This document shows, one piece after another, positions 27,800 to 37,307 of a stretch of DNA of 64,000 bases (positions are counted from its first letter, which is position 1; the number at the start of each line of letters is the position of its first letter). This stretch comes from Parasphingorhabdus halotolerans (lineage in GTDB: Bacteria; Pseudomonadota; Alphaproteobacteria; Sphingomonadales; Sphingomonadaceae): contig NZ_CP051217.1 of NCBI RefSeq assembly GCF_012516475.1, forward strand, positions 930,001 through 994,000, in the 5' to 3' direction. The translations under genes and the position numbers were made by a program. Below the pieces are notes generated by a model. That model saw only the letters and a program-made list of their open reading frames with translations. It made no database searches and was not told the DNA's origin.

Positions 27800-28467
27800 T
27801 TAATCGGCCCGCCCTTTAAACCCCTGCGCCACCACATACCATTCTGAGGAACCCTTGCGGCTCGCCGGCGGTTTGGCGTGCTTCACCGTTTTGAAATACT
27901 TTTTCAACAGCGTGAGCAATTCGTTGTCAGTGCCGCCAGCCAGCACCTTTGCTACAAAAGTACCGCCCTTTTGCAGATTTTCCACCGCAAAATAGGCCCC
28001 GGCTTCAACCAACCCCATTGTCCGCAGATGATCGGTCTGTTGATGGCCGACGGTATTGGCCGCCATATCGGACAACACAAGATCAGGGGCGCAGCCCAGA
28101 GCGTCGAGCAGCTTGTCCGGCGCGCTATCATCCATGAAGTCCATCTCGAAAATTGTAACACCTTCAATCGGATCAATCGCTAGCAGGTCGATGCCAACCA
28201 CATCAGCTTTTGGCGCATATTTTCTGACTACTTGTGCCCAGCCGCCGGGCGCGATGCCCAAATCCACGATCGCCTTCGCCTTGCGAACGAATTTGAAACG
28301 CTCGTCCAATTCCATTAATTTATAAGCAGCGCGCGAGCGATAGCCTTCCGCCCTTGCCTGCTTTACATAAGGATCATTAAGCTGTCGTTCTAGCCAGCGC
28401 GTAGAACCAACTTTGCGGCCCTTGGCCGTCTTGACGCGCTCCTTGCCGCCAGACCCGCCCTACTCAT
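27800..28467 (-). CDS. rlmE: 23S rRNA (uridine-2'-O-)-methyltransferase RlmE/FtsJ (frameshifted as read)
   Basis: 222 aa when corrected. It methylates U2552 of 23S rRNA during large-subunit maturation. The SAM-binding motif is DLGIAPGGWAQVV, followed by DLLAIDPIEGV, the catalytic Asp in DLVLSDMAANTVG and the catalytic Lys in GTFVAKVLAG. As read, the N-terminal part is out of frame: one more base in the run at 28454-28456 restores MSRAGSGGKERVKTAKGRKV and RWLERQLNDPYVKQA, then RSRAAYKLMELDERF. ATG at 28467 begins 9 bases after the ppx stop on the same strand, so the two form an operon. Confidence 0.9.
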
Positions 28468-28476
28468 GCCAATGGT

Positions 28477-29601
28477 TCACAGGCTTGACCTGCGTTCGTT
28501 GGACGACATGAGCGAGCGCAATATGCCCTCTCTTATGCCGCGGTCTGCGACGCCAACGCGATTTGCCGGCCAGATATCGAGGATGGAATCCAAAATCGCG
28601 CATCCACCGACCACCAGGTCAGCCCGCTCTTTGCCTATGCATGGAATATCGGCGCGCTCCTGGGGTGAACATGCCGCCAGCATGGCACTGATATCCCGCA
28701 TCGATTCCGTCGGCACAATCAAACCGTCGATCACTTTACGATCATAATGGGGAAGTTTCAGGTGCAGGCTCGCCAGCGTGGTAACGGTCCCGCTGGTTCC
28801 CAGCAAGCGGAAATCCGATGGATTATCTATTGGCAGGCGTGCGGCAAAAGGCGCAAAGCTCTCCATGACCTTGGCGCGCATCTTGGCATAAGCGGCCGCG
28901 CGCGCCCCAGCACTATCTGTGTCAAATTTTTCGCTTTCCGTGAGTGAGACAACACCCCACGGCGCGCTCAGCCAATCGATGATTTCCGGAGCGCTGCCCA
29001 TGGTGTCGACGAGTACCAATTCGGTTGATCCGCCACCAATGTCAAATATCAGCGCGGGACCTTCACCCGGTTCCAACAAAATCTGGCAGCCCAATACGGC
29101 GAGGCGGGCCTCTTCTTCTGCGGTGATGACATCCAGTGCAATGCCGGTTTCCTTTCGCACGCGTTCAATGAACTTTTCACCGTTGCTCGCACGTCGACAG
29201 GCCTCAGTCGCCACCGACCGCGCCAATGTCACATTACGACGCCGTAACTTATCAGCGCAAATGGAAAGTGCCGCAACCGCCCTGTCCATGGCCCTGCTGC
29301 TGATCTTCCCTGTTTCGACCAACCCCTCGCCCAGTCGCACCACTCGCGAAAAAGCATCGGTCACGATAAACCCATCGGAAGAAGGTTTGGCAACCAGAAG
29401 ACGGCAGTTATTGGTACCCAGGTCAATCGCCGCATAGGATCGCAATTTCGGCCAGCGGCCATTATTTTTGGTAATGTTAGAGGCAGCGGAAGGCGGATTT
29501 TGCCTCCGGTCAATATGTGTCGCCGCATGCTTCAGACCGGGTGTCCCTGCGGACCCGCGACCTTGGTTTCTCTGCGGCGATGGGGATATTTCATCCGCCA
29601 T
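28477..29601 (-). CDS. ppx: Ppx/GppA-family phosphatase (exopolyphosphatase/pppGppase)
   Basis: 374 aa. Actin-like ATPase fold with the phosphate-1 motif AAIDLGTNNCRLLVA near residue 58, the catalytic Glu region ISAEEEARL-like (DVITAEEEARLAVLG), and phosphate-2 motif LIFDIGGGSTELVLVD. It hydrolyses polyphosphate or the alarmone pppGpp. The first 50 residues are low-complexity and basic (PSPQRNQGRGSAGTPG), beyond the usual domain. It is the first gene of ppx-rlmE. ppGpp and rRNA modification are both tied to ribosome supply, which suits the pairing. Confidence 0.93.
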   Translation of the reverse strand: MADEISPSPQRNQGRGSAGTPGLKHAATHIDRRQNPPSAASNITKNNGRWPKLRSYAAIDLGTNNCRLLVAKPSSDGFIVTDAFSRVVRLGEGLVETGKISSRAMDRAVAALSICADKLRRRNVTLARSVATEACRRASNGEKFIERVRKETGIALDVITAEEEARLAVLGCQILLEPGEGPALIFDIGGGSTELVLVDTMGSAPEIIDWLSAPWGVVSLTESEKFDTDSAGARAAAYAKMRAKVMESFAPFAARLPIDNPSDFRLLGTSGTVTTLASLHLKLPHYDRKVIDGLIVPTESMRDISAMLAACSPQERADIPCIGKERADLVVGGCAILDSILDIWPANRVGVADRGIREGILRSLMSSNERRSSL

Positions 29602-29748
29602 GGCCGTATACTCTTATGTTCTCCGGATCGGATAATTCCGCCGGTACTTGCGCATAGAGATAACGACAGCAACCAAAATGCGCAAGGGCTTAGGATCGGG
29701 CCTCGTTCAATGACCCGATTAATATTCGCGTAGCGCGGTGCAAAAGCC

Positions 29749-29776
29749 TTGACCCGCAACAGAGCGGCGCTTATTG
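29749..29776 (+). promoter_or_regulatory. Candidate promoter of tRNA-Gln
   Basis: TTGACC (29749-29754) and TTATTG (29771-29776), 16 bases apart, sit about 23 bases before the tRNA. The -35 is good and the -10 weak. The spacer carries GCGGC..GCCGC, a small inverted pair. Confidence 0.4.
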
Positions 29777-29798
29777 CCGCGCCCGACGGCGATCCCAT

Positions 29799-29872
29799 TC
29801 CCCTGTCGTATAATGGTAATACCACGGACTCTGACTCCGTTAATTGAGGTTCGAATCCTCACGGGGGATCCA
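29799..29872 (+). tRNA. tRNA-Gln (anticodon CUG)
   Basis: The acceptor TCCCCTG (29799-29805) pairs with CGGGGGA (29862-29868), with discriminator T and encoded CCA (29870-29872). The anticodon arm is ACGGA-CTCTGAC-TCCGT, giving anticodon CTG for the CAG codon, and the T-loop is GGTTCGAATCC. 74 bases. Its 3' end is the attachment site of the island that follows. Confidence 0.95.
29858..29872 (+). other. attL: 3' end of tRNA-Gln
   Basis: Fifteen bases ending the tRNA (T-arm end, acceptor strand, CCA), repeated at the island's right end with a single T/C difference. Confidence 0.65.
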
Positions 29873-30595
29873 TTTTCTATATCTAAGATATTGATTTAGA
29901 ATATTATTTATGAATGATCCCTAAATCGTTCCCACATTCGCTCCCTATTTTAAATAGAAGGCGAGTTTTTGCCGCCCTAATTTGTTTCCATGATGCATTG
30001 GTATCGTGGCGAATTTTGCTGCAACTGCACATCGCACTTTCTTATTGCGAGAGCATGCGATCCGTATCCTCAGGGGATAGCTAAATTCCGCCAATCTGAA
30101 AATCCTTATTGCGAGAGCATGCGGATCGCACTCTCGAAACGTCGCAGAAAACCGTAATTCACCCGTGCGTAGGGTGTGTATCTATTTTGCTGCCCAATGC
30201 ATTGCATTGCGGCATGGATTTTACCCGGTAAATTTGGTCCAATTTATCGGATGTATTTTAGCGAGAGACGAAGAATTTGGTGAAGATCGCATATAAGAGT
30301 TTTCAATAGCTGCCGTTCAGCTGTCGCCCCATTCTAGGGCATCCGAAGGCCGTTCTGAATTTGCTCAATGCGGTCTTCCATATAAGCCTAGGCCGGTTCT
30401 CTAACGAAACATAGAACAGTCATTCACCGCGATTAGCTCGACAAACGTGAACCCGTTTGAGCTTCTTTTTACTGGTAGGTGCCCGGAAGACGACAGCTCC
30501 ATTCTTGAATTTCCTTTTGTGCGAGCGATTGGAATCGGTGAATAAATCTAGCAACATTTTGTGCATTAACTTTCCGTTCCAATAGCAACAAGGAA
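29873..30595. other. 723-base gene-free stretch at the left end of the island
   Basis: No convincing coding frame on either strand. It holds CCCACATTCGCTCCC near 29930, also found at the other island end, and an exact 19-bp direct repeat (30041-30059 and 30105-30123, CTTATTGCGAGAGCATGCG) spaced 64 bases apart. These could be arm-type integrase sites or remains of lost genes. AT-rich immediately after the tRNA. Confidence 0.5.
30041..30123. repeat. 19-bp direct repeat pair
   Basis: CTTATTGCGAGAGCATGCG occurs exactly at 30041-30059 and 30105-30123. Each copy sits beside an ATCGCACT motif (before the first, after the second), so the pair has partial mirror symmetry. Confidence 0.8.
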
Positions 30596-31864
30596 CTAAA
30601 TCCGGTCCGGATGGCTGGCAGCAGCGGACTCCCGCCGTGATATTCTTATGCCTTCTTCCGCCGTTATGAGGCCTTCTCGGACCATGGTACGGCCAGCGGA
30701 TGCCAAACCGGGTTGCTTGTAAAAGGCATGAGCTGACAAGCGGGCTTCATCGCTGCCCTCGTTGATAAGTTTTCGGATTGTCTTATCTATGCATATAGCC
30801 TCGAACACGCCAATACGTCCTTGAAAGCCTGTTTCGTTGCAATGATTGCAACCCATTTCCCTGAACACAACAGTGCCGCGATCAAAGCCCAGAAGTGAAG
30901 CAAGCGAACCGTCGGCCTGTATAGGCACACGACAATGTTCACAGAGCTTATGAACCATACGCTGCCCAATAATGACCCGAAGCGAGGATGCCATCAGGAA
31001 CGGATCAACTTGCATATCACGCATCCGCACAATGGCACTCACAGCACTGTTGGTATTGATTGCCGCGAGCACCAAGTGGCCGTCGACGCAGGCGTCGACT
31101 GCAATTTCGGCCGTCTCGCGATCACTGATCTCGCCCACCATAACAATATCGGGGTCCTGACGGAGTATCGCCGCTAAGCCGTCTGCGAAGTTCAAACCGC
31201 GCTCGCTGTCAATCTGGGTCTGACCAATGCCTTCAAGCGCATATTCAATCGGGTTCTCGACCGTCAGAATATTGCGGTTGCCATCATTGAGCTGTTTGAC
31301 TGCTGCATAGAGTGTGGTTGTTTTCCCCGAGCCTGGTGGGCCAGCAACAAGAATCAAGCCATTGGGCTGCAATAAGGCATCAGTTAGTATATGGTGCGTC
31401 TGCTCCGACATGCCGAGCAGGTCAAGCGAGATAGATGCCTTTTGCGCGTCAAGCAGGTGGAGCACTATGCGTTCACCTGTTTCACCCGAATTTGCGTTAG
31501 GCAGAGTTGAGATGCGAATATCTTTAGAATTTCCGCGAAGAGTCAGGTTCGCTATTCCTTCCTGCGGAAAATCATGTTCAGACAAATCCAGTTGCGCCAT
31601 TTTCTTGAGACGCTCAATGACATCAGTCGCCAATTGCTTTGGCATTCGCAGTTTTTCAGTGAGAACCCCGTCGATCCGCATACGAACCACCAATCCAAAC
31701 CTATTTGACTCCAGATGGATCGTTGAAGCACCTTGCCGCTCAGACTCGGCGATAACACCGTAGATCAGGCGAAGACTAAGCTGATCCTTGGCGCCTTCAT
31801 GTTTGTTTGAAGCATTTCGGATGTCCGCCACAATTGCATCGAGGGCATCTGCCGTGTGGTCCAT
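30596..31864 (-). CDS. Divergent type II secretion ATPase (GspE-like), ATPase part
   Basis: 422 aa. PulE/GspE-family ATPase: N2 domain with ERQGASTIHLES, Walker A GPPGSGKTTTLYAAV, Walker B region RQDPDIVMVGEISDRETAEI, and a tetracysteine zinc motif (CEHC..CNHC). It would power pseudopilus assembly at the inner membrane. Three signature positions differ from normal GspE: the Asp box SDIHIEP is STIHLES, the Arg of GEIRD is Ser, and the His box LHTND is INTNS. It has its own ATG one base after the stop of the N-domain gene. No gspC-M genes are nearby, so it is an orphan in this window and may act elsewhere or in a changed role (inference). Confidence 0.85.
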   Translation of the reverse strand: MDHTADALDAIVADIRNASNKHEGAKDQLSLRLIYGVIAESERQGASTIHLESNRFGLVVRMRIDGVLTEKLRMPKQLATDVIERLKKMAQLDLSEHDFPQEGIANLTLRGNSKDIRISTLPNANSGETGERIVLHLLDAQKASISLDLLGMSEQTHHILTDALLQPNGLILVAGPPGSGKTTTLYAAVKQLNDGNRNILTVENPIEYALEGIGQTQIDSERGLNFADGLAAILRQDPDIVMVGEISDRETAEIAVDACVDGHLVLAAINTNSAVSAIVRMRDMQVDPFLMASSLRVIIGQRMVHKLCEHCRVPIQADGSLASLLGFDRGTVVFREMGCNHCNETGFQGRIGVFEAICIDKTIRKLINEGSDEARLSAHAFYKQPGLASAGRTMVREGLITAEEGIRISRRESAAASHPDRI

Positions 31865-31865
31865 G

Positions 31866-32189
31866 TTAATGACTGCCGCCGCGATTCTCTTCCGACCGCG
31901 CCATCACTGCATAATGTTCTTGCAAGAGCTTTTCAAAGCTCGCCTCGTCAACCTTTTTAAGATCGAGCGGCATTGAGAGATAACGTTGTATCTTTAACAA
32001 AGCCAGGGGGTCCGAGCCGTCGTGCAATGCAACAGTGATGCGTTCACTGTCTCCGGAAAGAAACAGGATGCCATGTTCGCGAGCATAGCAATAAGGCAGA
32101 TCAAGCAGTGGATGAATGGATACAGCCGGTTTGGCGTTACCCGCTGTTTGTCTATTAGGATGACTCTGTTCTGGAAAATTTTCAGTCAC
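31866..32189 (-). CDS. GspE N-terminal-domain-like protein, 107 aa
   Basis: Starts at GTG 32189. The core LPYCYAREHGILFLSGDSERITVALHD and SMPLDLKKVDEASFEKLLQEHY matches the N1 domain of GspE/PilB ATPases (the part that docks onto the membrane partner). It ends ENRGGSH, one base before the ATPase gene. The two add up to 529 aa, near full GspE length, so they were probably one gene. Joining them needs a change other than the one-base G/C losses seen elsewhere, so a true split is possible. Confidence 0.7.
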   Translation of the reverse strand: MTENFPEQSHPNRQTAGNAKPAVSIHPLLDLPYCYAREHGILFLSGDSERITVALHDGSDPLALLKIQRYLSMPLDLKKVDEASFEKLLQEHYAVMARSEENRGGSH

Positions 32190-32295
32190 GTTAGCCCCCG
32201 CGAAATTGTGCAGTTTATTTGTGACACAAGCAGTTGACGAAACGGAGACTCTCGGGTGACAGATAAATTACAGTTGGAACACGGCATTGCTCTGA

Positions 32296-34998
32296 TCAAA
32301 AATTCAGGCCAATGCTCAGCGAGAAGCGGGTTCCAACTTCATAGGCGTTGTTCAAAATCGTCGAACTGCCAAGCGTCTGGGATTCCCGATAACCGGTGCC
32401 CAGGACATTCCTTGCTTCAAACTTCATCTCAAAATCCTGCCCGGCGATATTCATTTCCTCGCGCAAAACAAAATCGAGCCGCCAACCGGTGCGCTCTATC
32501 AGATCCGGTTGATCCTGCGGTCCGCGCGCTGTGACCCTGGGGCTGTTGTACGTCAACAGAACGGTTTGCTGGGATAGCGGCCCGTCCTCACGCTCCATAC
32601 CAAATTGCAGATTGGCAACATGGGTGGATTGGCCCGTCAGGCGGTCCCCATCATCGAAAAGGTTGGACGCGTCGGTCGCCTGAAGCGTGACCGGATTGAT
32701 TGCCTGATCTCCCGCACCAACCTTTATATCCGATTTGGTATAAGTGTAGTTTGCCGCAAGCAGCAGGCGGCGGTCTTCAAAAAAACTGCCGCCTAGATCG
32801 TTCAGCGGAAAATATTTTACCAGTTCGACTTCTGCGCCATATAGCGTCGCAGTTGGCGCATTGGAAAAACCGGTAAACAGGGTGCCGCCACCTTGGACGA
32901 AGGCTACATTTTCAATGGGATTGTCGATCTTCTTGTAGAATCCAGCAAGGGTAATGCGCTCGCCGCGCCCGATATAATATTCATACCGGCCCTCGACATT
33001 TATCAGTTCGCTATCGGACAGCAACGGATTACCTATGAAGGTACGGTCGGTTTCCAGATCAAGAAACTGCTGGGGTGCGAGCTCTCGAAATTGCGGACGG
33101 GCAACGGTCTTGGACGCTGCCAGACGGAACTGCATATCGTCAGCAAAATTCCAGGTCAGTGTCCCTGCTGGTAGCCAATAGTCATTGCTGATACCCGAAG
33201 CCAGAGAGGCCGCTCCGCCTTGCAGCAAAATTGGTGTGACTGATTGCTGCGCGTCCTCATAACGCACACCAACATTCAGGCGCAGACCATCGGCAAGTTC
33301 GGCATCTAACTGACCGTATCCGGCATGGATTTCCAACTGGGCTTCGTAGGCCGGGACCGAAGTCTGAGCAGCCACTTCACGCAGTTCAATTTCATGAGTG
33401 AAGATATTGAAATCGGAAAGGAGGAAGTCGATCCGCTCCTGATCAATCGGATTAGGTAATCCATTGGCTGGAACAAACCGGAAGTCACGGCGCTGCGCCT
33501 GACGGTCATTGAGATAATAAGCGTAGCCAGCGTTCAAGTTGACCGGGATGCCAATATTGGTTTCATAACCCAAATCAATACCGCCGCCATAAACATCGTC
33601 GTTCAAATCACTGAATTGAATTCGGGCTGACTCCCCGGGAGAGGTCAGGTCATTGACAAAATCATTGGCGATCTGGTCATCAAAGGCATAGCTGTATGAT
33701 CGTTGATAGGGTGCGTCGCGCTTGGAATTGGCATAGGCACCGCGCAAATCAACCGAAAATGCATCAAACTTGAATTCGCCAACGAATTGCGAGGTAAAAA
33801 GTTGCCGCTCGAACCAGCTTGTCCGTCCCTGATTGAGTAATGTTTCTTCATCAACGTTTATCGCGTCGATTCCGGCCTTGATCGACGCTTCCTTTGATGT
33901 GTCGTGGATGTAGAGATTGGTAAAGCGCAACTTGTGCTCGCCAATTTCAGCGGACAAACCAAGCAGTCCATTCACGATGATGCGATTCTCAGTCGTGACG
34001 AAATTGAAATTCTGGTCCGGCAACAGACCTGGTTCACCGTTGATGTTCACGATACCTTGCGAGGTCTGCTGCAATCCGGCTCTGGTGCGCCAGCTATTTT
34101 CAAATCCTGCGGTCGCTACAATACCGACGAAGGCATCACCGACGTCAAACGTGGTGCCGCCTGTAATCTCCGCTGAAAAATTAGCAGGGATATCCCTATT
34201 CTCCTGGATCAGGTTGGTATTGGCATTGTTCAGACTTGCGCCAAAATTTTGGAGATCCAAGCTGGAAAATTCGGTGCCAACCGAGATCGGGATATTACGC
34301 GCGATAGCCTGAGCCAGTCCACTGGGAATATCACGTATTCCGTTATCATAGCCGATTATATCTGTGTCAGAACCATCGTAAGTATAGCCCAGTTTGCCGG
34401 TTGTTTCACTATCGCCACTAAGGCTCATTTTGATCTCGAGAAACGGCTCATCCGGCGTTGATTTGGTGGTCAGGTTGATCACTCCGCCGCCAAATTCACC
34501 GGGGAAATTGGCGGAATAGCTTTTCTGCACAACGGTCGAGGCGATGACACTGGTTGGGAACAGGTCAAGTGGAACCACGCGGCGTAGCGGTTCCGGCGAT
34601 GGCAGGGGTAACCCATTCAAAAGCGCCAGCGAATAGCGCTCACCCAAGCCACGGACGAAAACGAACCTTCCGCCAACGACACTCAAACCGGTCACGCGCT
34701 GCAACGAGCCAGCGATGTCGCCATCGGCAGCGCGTGCGATTTCTGCTTCACCGAGCACCGAAACCACTTCGGATGTTGCGCGGATCGGATTGGGAATAAA
34801 TTTGCCGCGAACGATAATCTCGCCGCTGAAATCGCCGCCGGGTGCTGAGATATCAACGTCAGCGTCGGGTTGTGTTTCTTCCACCTGCTCGTCTTCTTCA
34901 ATCGGCGTATCGGTTGGAGCCGTTTGGGCAAATGCCGAGGGAGACAACAACGCGGTGGTAAGCAAAAGGCTAGAGATAAACGTGGCCCGCTTTTTCAT
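32296..34998 (-). CDS. TonB-dependent receptor
   Basis: About 900 aa. Signal peptide MKKRATFISSLLLTTALLSPSAFAQ, then a Glu/Asp/Pro linker, the plug domain (ATSEVVSVLGEAEIARAADG, FVFVRGLGERYSLALLNG, NFPGEFGGGVINLTT) and a 22-strand barrel ending SIGLNF with terminal Phe. The plug belongs to the type carrying LPSPEPLRRVVPLDLFP, often found next to beta-helix surface lipoproteins. It imports an unknown ligand across the outer membrane using TonB energy. I prefer ATG 34998, after AAGGAAG at good spacing, over one seven codons upstream. It lies downstream of the lipoprotein gene, beyond an intervening hairpin. Confidence 0.93.
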   Translation of the reverse strand: MKKRATFISSLLLTTALLSPSAFAQTAPTDTPIEEDEQVEETQPDADVDISAPGGDFSGEIIVRGKFIPNPIRATSEVVSVLGEAEIARAADGDIAGSLQRVTGLSVVGGRFVFVRGLGERYSLALLNGLPLPSPEPLRRVVPLDLFPTSVIASTVVQKSYSANFPGEFGGGVINLTTKSTPDEPFLEIKMSLSGDSETTGKLGYTYDGSDTDIIGYDNGIRDIPSGLAQAIARNIPISVGTEFSSLDLQNFGASLNNANTNLIQENRDIPANFSAEITGGTTFDVGDAFVGIVATAGFENSWRTRAGLQQTSQGIVNINGEPGLLPDQNFNFVTTENRIIVNGLLGLSAEIGEHKLRFTNLYIHDTSKEASIKAGIDAINVDEETLLNQGRTSWFERQLFTSQFVGEFKFDAFSVDLRGAYANSKRDAPYQRSYSYAFDDQIANDFVNDLTSPGESARIQFSDLNDDVYGGGIDLGYETNIGIPVNLNAGYAYYLNDRQAQRRDFRFVPANGLPNPIDQERIDFLLSDFNIFTHEIELREVAAQTSVPAYEAQLEIHAGYGQLDAELADGLRLNVGVRYEDAQQSVTPILLQGGAASLASGISNDYWLPAGTLTWNFADDMQFRLAASKTVARPQFRELAPQQFLDLETDRTFIGNPLLSDSELINVEGRYEYYIGRGERITLAGFYKKIDNPIENVAFVQGGGTLFTGFSNAPTATLYGAEVELVKYFPLNDLGGSFFEDRRLLLAANYTYTKSDIKVGAGDQAINPVTLQATDASNLFDDGDRLTGQSTHVANLQFGMEREDGPLSQQTVLLTYNSPRVTARGPQDQPDLIERTGWRLDFVLREEMNIAGQDFEMKFEARNVLGTGYRESQTLGSSTILNNAYEVGTRFSLSIGLNF

Positions 34999-35022
34999 CG
35001 AATTACTTCCTTGTCGCATATA

Positions 35023-35057
35023 AAAAATGGGATGACGGCCAGTGCGACCGCCATCCC
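35023..35057 (-). terminator. Hairpin with U-tract between lipoprotein and receptor genes
   Basis: On the minus strand GGGATGGCGG (35057-35048) pairs with CCGTCATCCC (35038-35029, one mismatch), followed by ATTTTTTATA. It lies between two genes of one strand and probably reduces receptor expression relative to the lipoprotein. Confidence 0.65.
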
Positions 35058-35073
35058 GCAGGTGTTCTCAGGG

Positions 35074-36611
35074 TTAACCAATGGTCGGAGCGGTCGCGCA
35101 ATCATTGGCATAGAGCCCGCAAGTCCAGCCCTGGAAACGGGTGTCGTTCGCGTCTCGTACTGCGCCAATGTAATTCACATTTTCAAAGAAGCTATTCACG
35201 CCACTTACCGCAAATGGGGTCACTCCGCTTTCGTTAGCTCCGTTCAGGAATGGGAACGCGGCTGCGACATTGGCGAGCGATGATGTGCCGTTTGCCGTGT
35301 TATTCGTTCCGGCGTTGAACAAAGTCTGTATTTGAGCAACAGTAATGTTTCCATCATCCACAAATGCGGTCGGACAACTCATGAATACCGACTGGAACAC
35401 GGGAGGCCCGTTCTCGTCAGGACCAGCGCCCGCTGCTTGAACGGTGGTAGCACTATCGATGTCAACACATGCCCGCCATTCCGGCTTGTGAACACACTGT
35501 TATAAAAAGCATAGTCACCGCCACCACGGAGCAGGATCACGTGATCGCCGCCATTGGAAACGAAAGTAACGTTGGCCAATTTGTGATCTTGGCGCGGTTC
35601 GGCATCTTCGTCGCCGTTAGAATCCGCTTCCATCACATGGTCGCCGCCATTGGCACGTTGCACGGCCAAAACGAACTGGTTGTGCCCCTTGTAGCCGGAG
35701 TCTGAATCCACCGAGTCATCATCGATCCCGGTCATGACAAGGTTCTTGCCGTTCACGCGGCCACCAAACCATTCGACACCATCATCAGAGCTATTGTGCA
35801 CCTGAACATTCTGGAAGAACGTTCCACTGCCGACACCGGCCATAGTGATACCATTGAGCTCGTTGCCCGGAGAAACTTCAAAGCCGGGATAGCGGACCTG
35901 AACATAGGACATACGGCCACTCGAGTCCGCTGGCAATGTACCGCCATAGACGGCATTTGAGGGGCCTTCGACAATCGCCTCACAGTCGTTGCGCGTACCG
36001 CCGGGGTTGGATGCACCGCCGGTCGCACAATCAGAAATCGGTGCGCGTCCAAGGATAACAATTCCGCCCCATTGACCAATGCTATCCACGGTCGTTTGGC
36101 CAAGGATATTCTGACGTGAGGTAAAAACGATTGGCGCTGACGCCGTGCCTTCGGCAAAAATTTGTGATCCGCGATTTACCAGCAGGAAGTCGCCGCCAGA
36201 GGAACCAAAAATGGTCACGCCCGGCTCTATGGTCAGAATACCGGTTGTCCCTCCATCTACACCGACTTCCACACCGCCGGACAGGGAGTAAACTGTGTTT
36301 GCAGTGTTAGGACGCTTTGGCAGTACCAGATTGCCCTGAACGATACCTGATACCTGACAATTTCGTGCCTGTTCTCCGTTACCGGTGGTGATAACGCCAA
36401 CATTTGCCGTACCGGTTGGACAATCGGTAGCGGGAGTGCCCGCAGTGGGCGTTGGGGTAGGTGTCGGCGTTGGTGCAGGTGCCGGGGCTGGAGTAGGCAG
36501 CACGACGATATTGCCTTCGCCAGGTGAGGCTACGCTATCGGCACCGCAGCCAGCGACGACAAGCGCCGCAGCACTTACAAATAGGACGGACTGGAATGCT
36601 TTTTTATTCAT
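35074..36611 (-). CDS. Surface lipoprotein of beta-helix type (frameshifted as read)
   Basis: 512 aa once corrected. Lipobox VVAGC near residue 21, then a Pro/Ala/Thr spacer (PTPAPAPAPTPTPTPTP), then repeats in the style of a right-handed beta-helix (GGVEVGVDGGTTGILTIEPG, IVFTSRQNILGQ, GQWGGIVILGRAPI). The frame breaks after FTSRNGG; one more base in the run at 35472-35474 joins it to ACVDIDSATTVQAAGAGPDE and the end at 35074. It is expected on the cell surface, probably as partner of the adjacent receptor. Start ATG 36611 follows GGAGACGAT. Homology to a named family is not certain. Confidence 0.8.
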
Positions 36612-36846
36612 GGAAATCGTCTCCGCAGAACTGGTTTGAAACATAATGCTCAAACGATGCGGTCCCGATTCGGCTTAACCCCATCGCCTTCGGGAGTAGC
36701 CAATAGGCAGGTAAAAAGACTCGTCAGTGCGGTTTTAATGACTAATCAGAGACAGAAATATTTCAGGAATATTGCAGCCAGCTTTCGGGAGCGCCGAGCG
36801 CTGCCATCTCTCATGCTGGACCGCACTATATACAATTTGATAAGGC

Positions 36847-36873
36847 AAAAAAACGGCCGGATAATCGACCGCC
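36847..36873 (-). terminator. Terminator of the TPR gene
   Basis: On the minus strand GGCGGTCGATTATCCGGCCG forms an imperfect stem and runs into seven T. It lies 25 bases past the TPR gene's stop and separates it from the lipoprotein gene. The remaining 36612-36846 shows no gene. Confidence 0.6.
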
Positions 36874-36897
36874 TTTTCAGGAATCTAGCGCGTTTGC

Positions 36898-37281
36898 TTA
36901 ACGTGCAGCAAGCGTATTGTTTATTTTGTGCAGCGCCAATTTAGCGGCTTCACGTGAATTGATCACAGTGCCATCGGCAAGAATCAAATCAAAACTACGA
37001 TTGCTATTTATCGCCGCCATGAACATCTTTGCCGCATCGCCTGTACGTCCAATACGAAGATAGGCTTGTCCCAGATTGATAAACCGCGCCGGGTCATTGG
37101 CACTCACACCATCAGCAGCCTCCAATTGCGCAAGCGCAGTCTGATTGTCACCAGCAACCAGCGCATCATAACCCAGTGAACCTTTCGCGTAACCAATTTC
37201 ACCTTCGGGCGCTTCCGCAAGAGTAGGTGTGGTTGCGATTAGCAAACCTGTCGCAAATCCAAGCATTTTTGCCATTTTCAT
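36898..37281 (-). CDS. Small exported TPR protein, 127 aa
   Basis: Signal peptide (KMLGFATGLLIATTPTLAEA, cleavage near 23), then about two TPR helices pairs (YDALVAGDNQTALAQLEAAD, ARFINLGQAYLRIGRTGDAA). Ends in a helix INSREAAKLALHKI. TPR proteins mediate protein contacts, here in the periplasm; the partner may be the receptor or lipoprotein downstream. A 45-base palindrome lies directly upstream of its start. The upstream gap to the IS remnant is otherwise empty. Confidence 0.75.
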   Translation of the reverse strand: MKMAKMLGFATGLLIATTPTLAEAPEGEIGYAKGSLGYDALVAGDNQTALAQLEAADGVSANDPARFINLGQAYLRIGRTGDAAKMFMAAINSNRSFDLILADGTVINSREAAKLALHKINNTLAAR

Positions 37282-37307
37282 TGCATCATCTCCTGTTGAT
37301 ATGAAGA

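Noticed and set aside
30041..30123. CRISPR-like repeats
   Set aside because: Only two 19-bp copies, without further spacers or cas genes.
31862..31870. Joining the two GspE pieces by adding one G/C, as in the other broken genes
   Set aside because: One added base does not bring the frames together; a different change would be needed, so I kept two genes.
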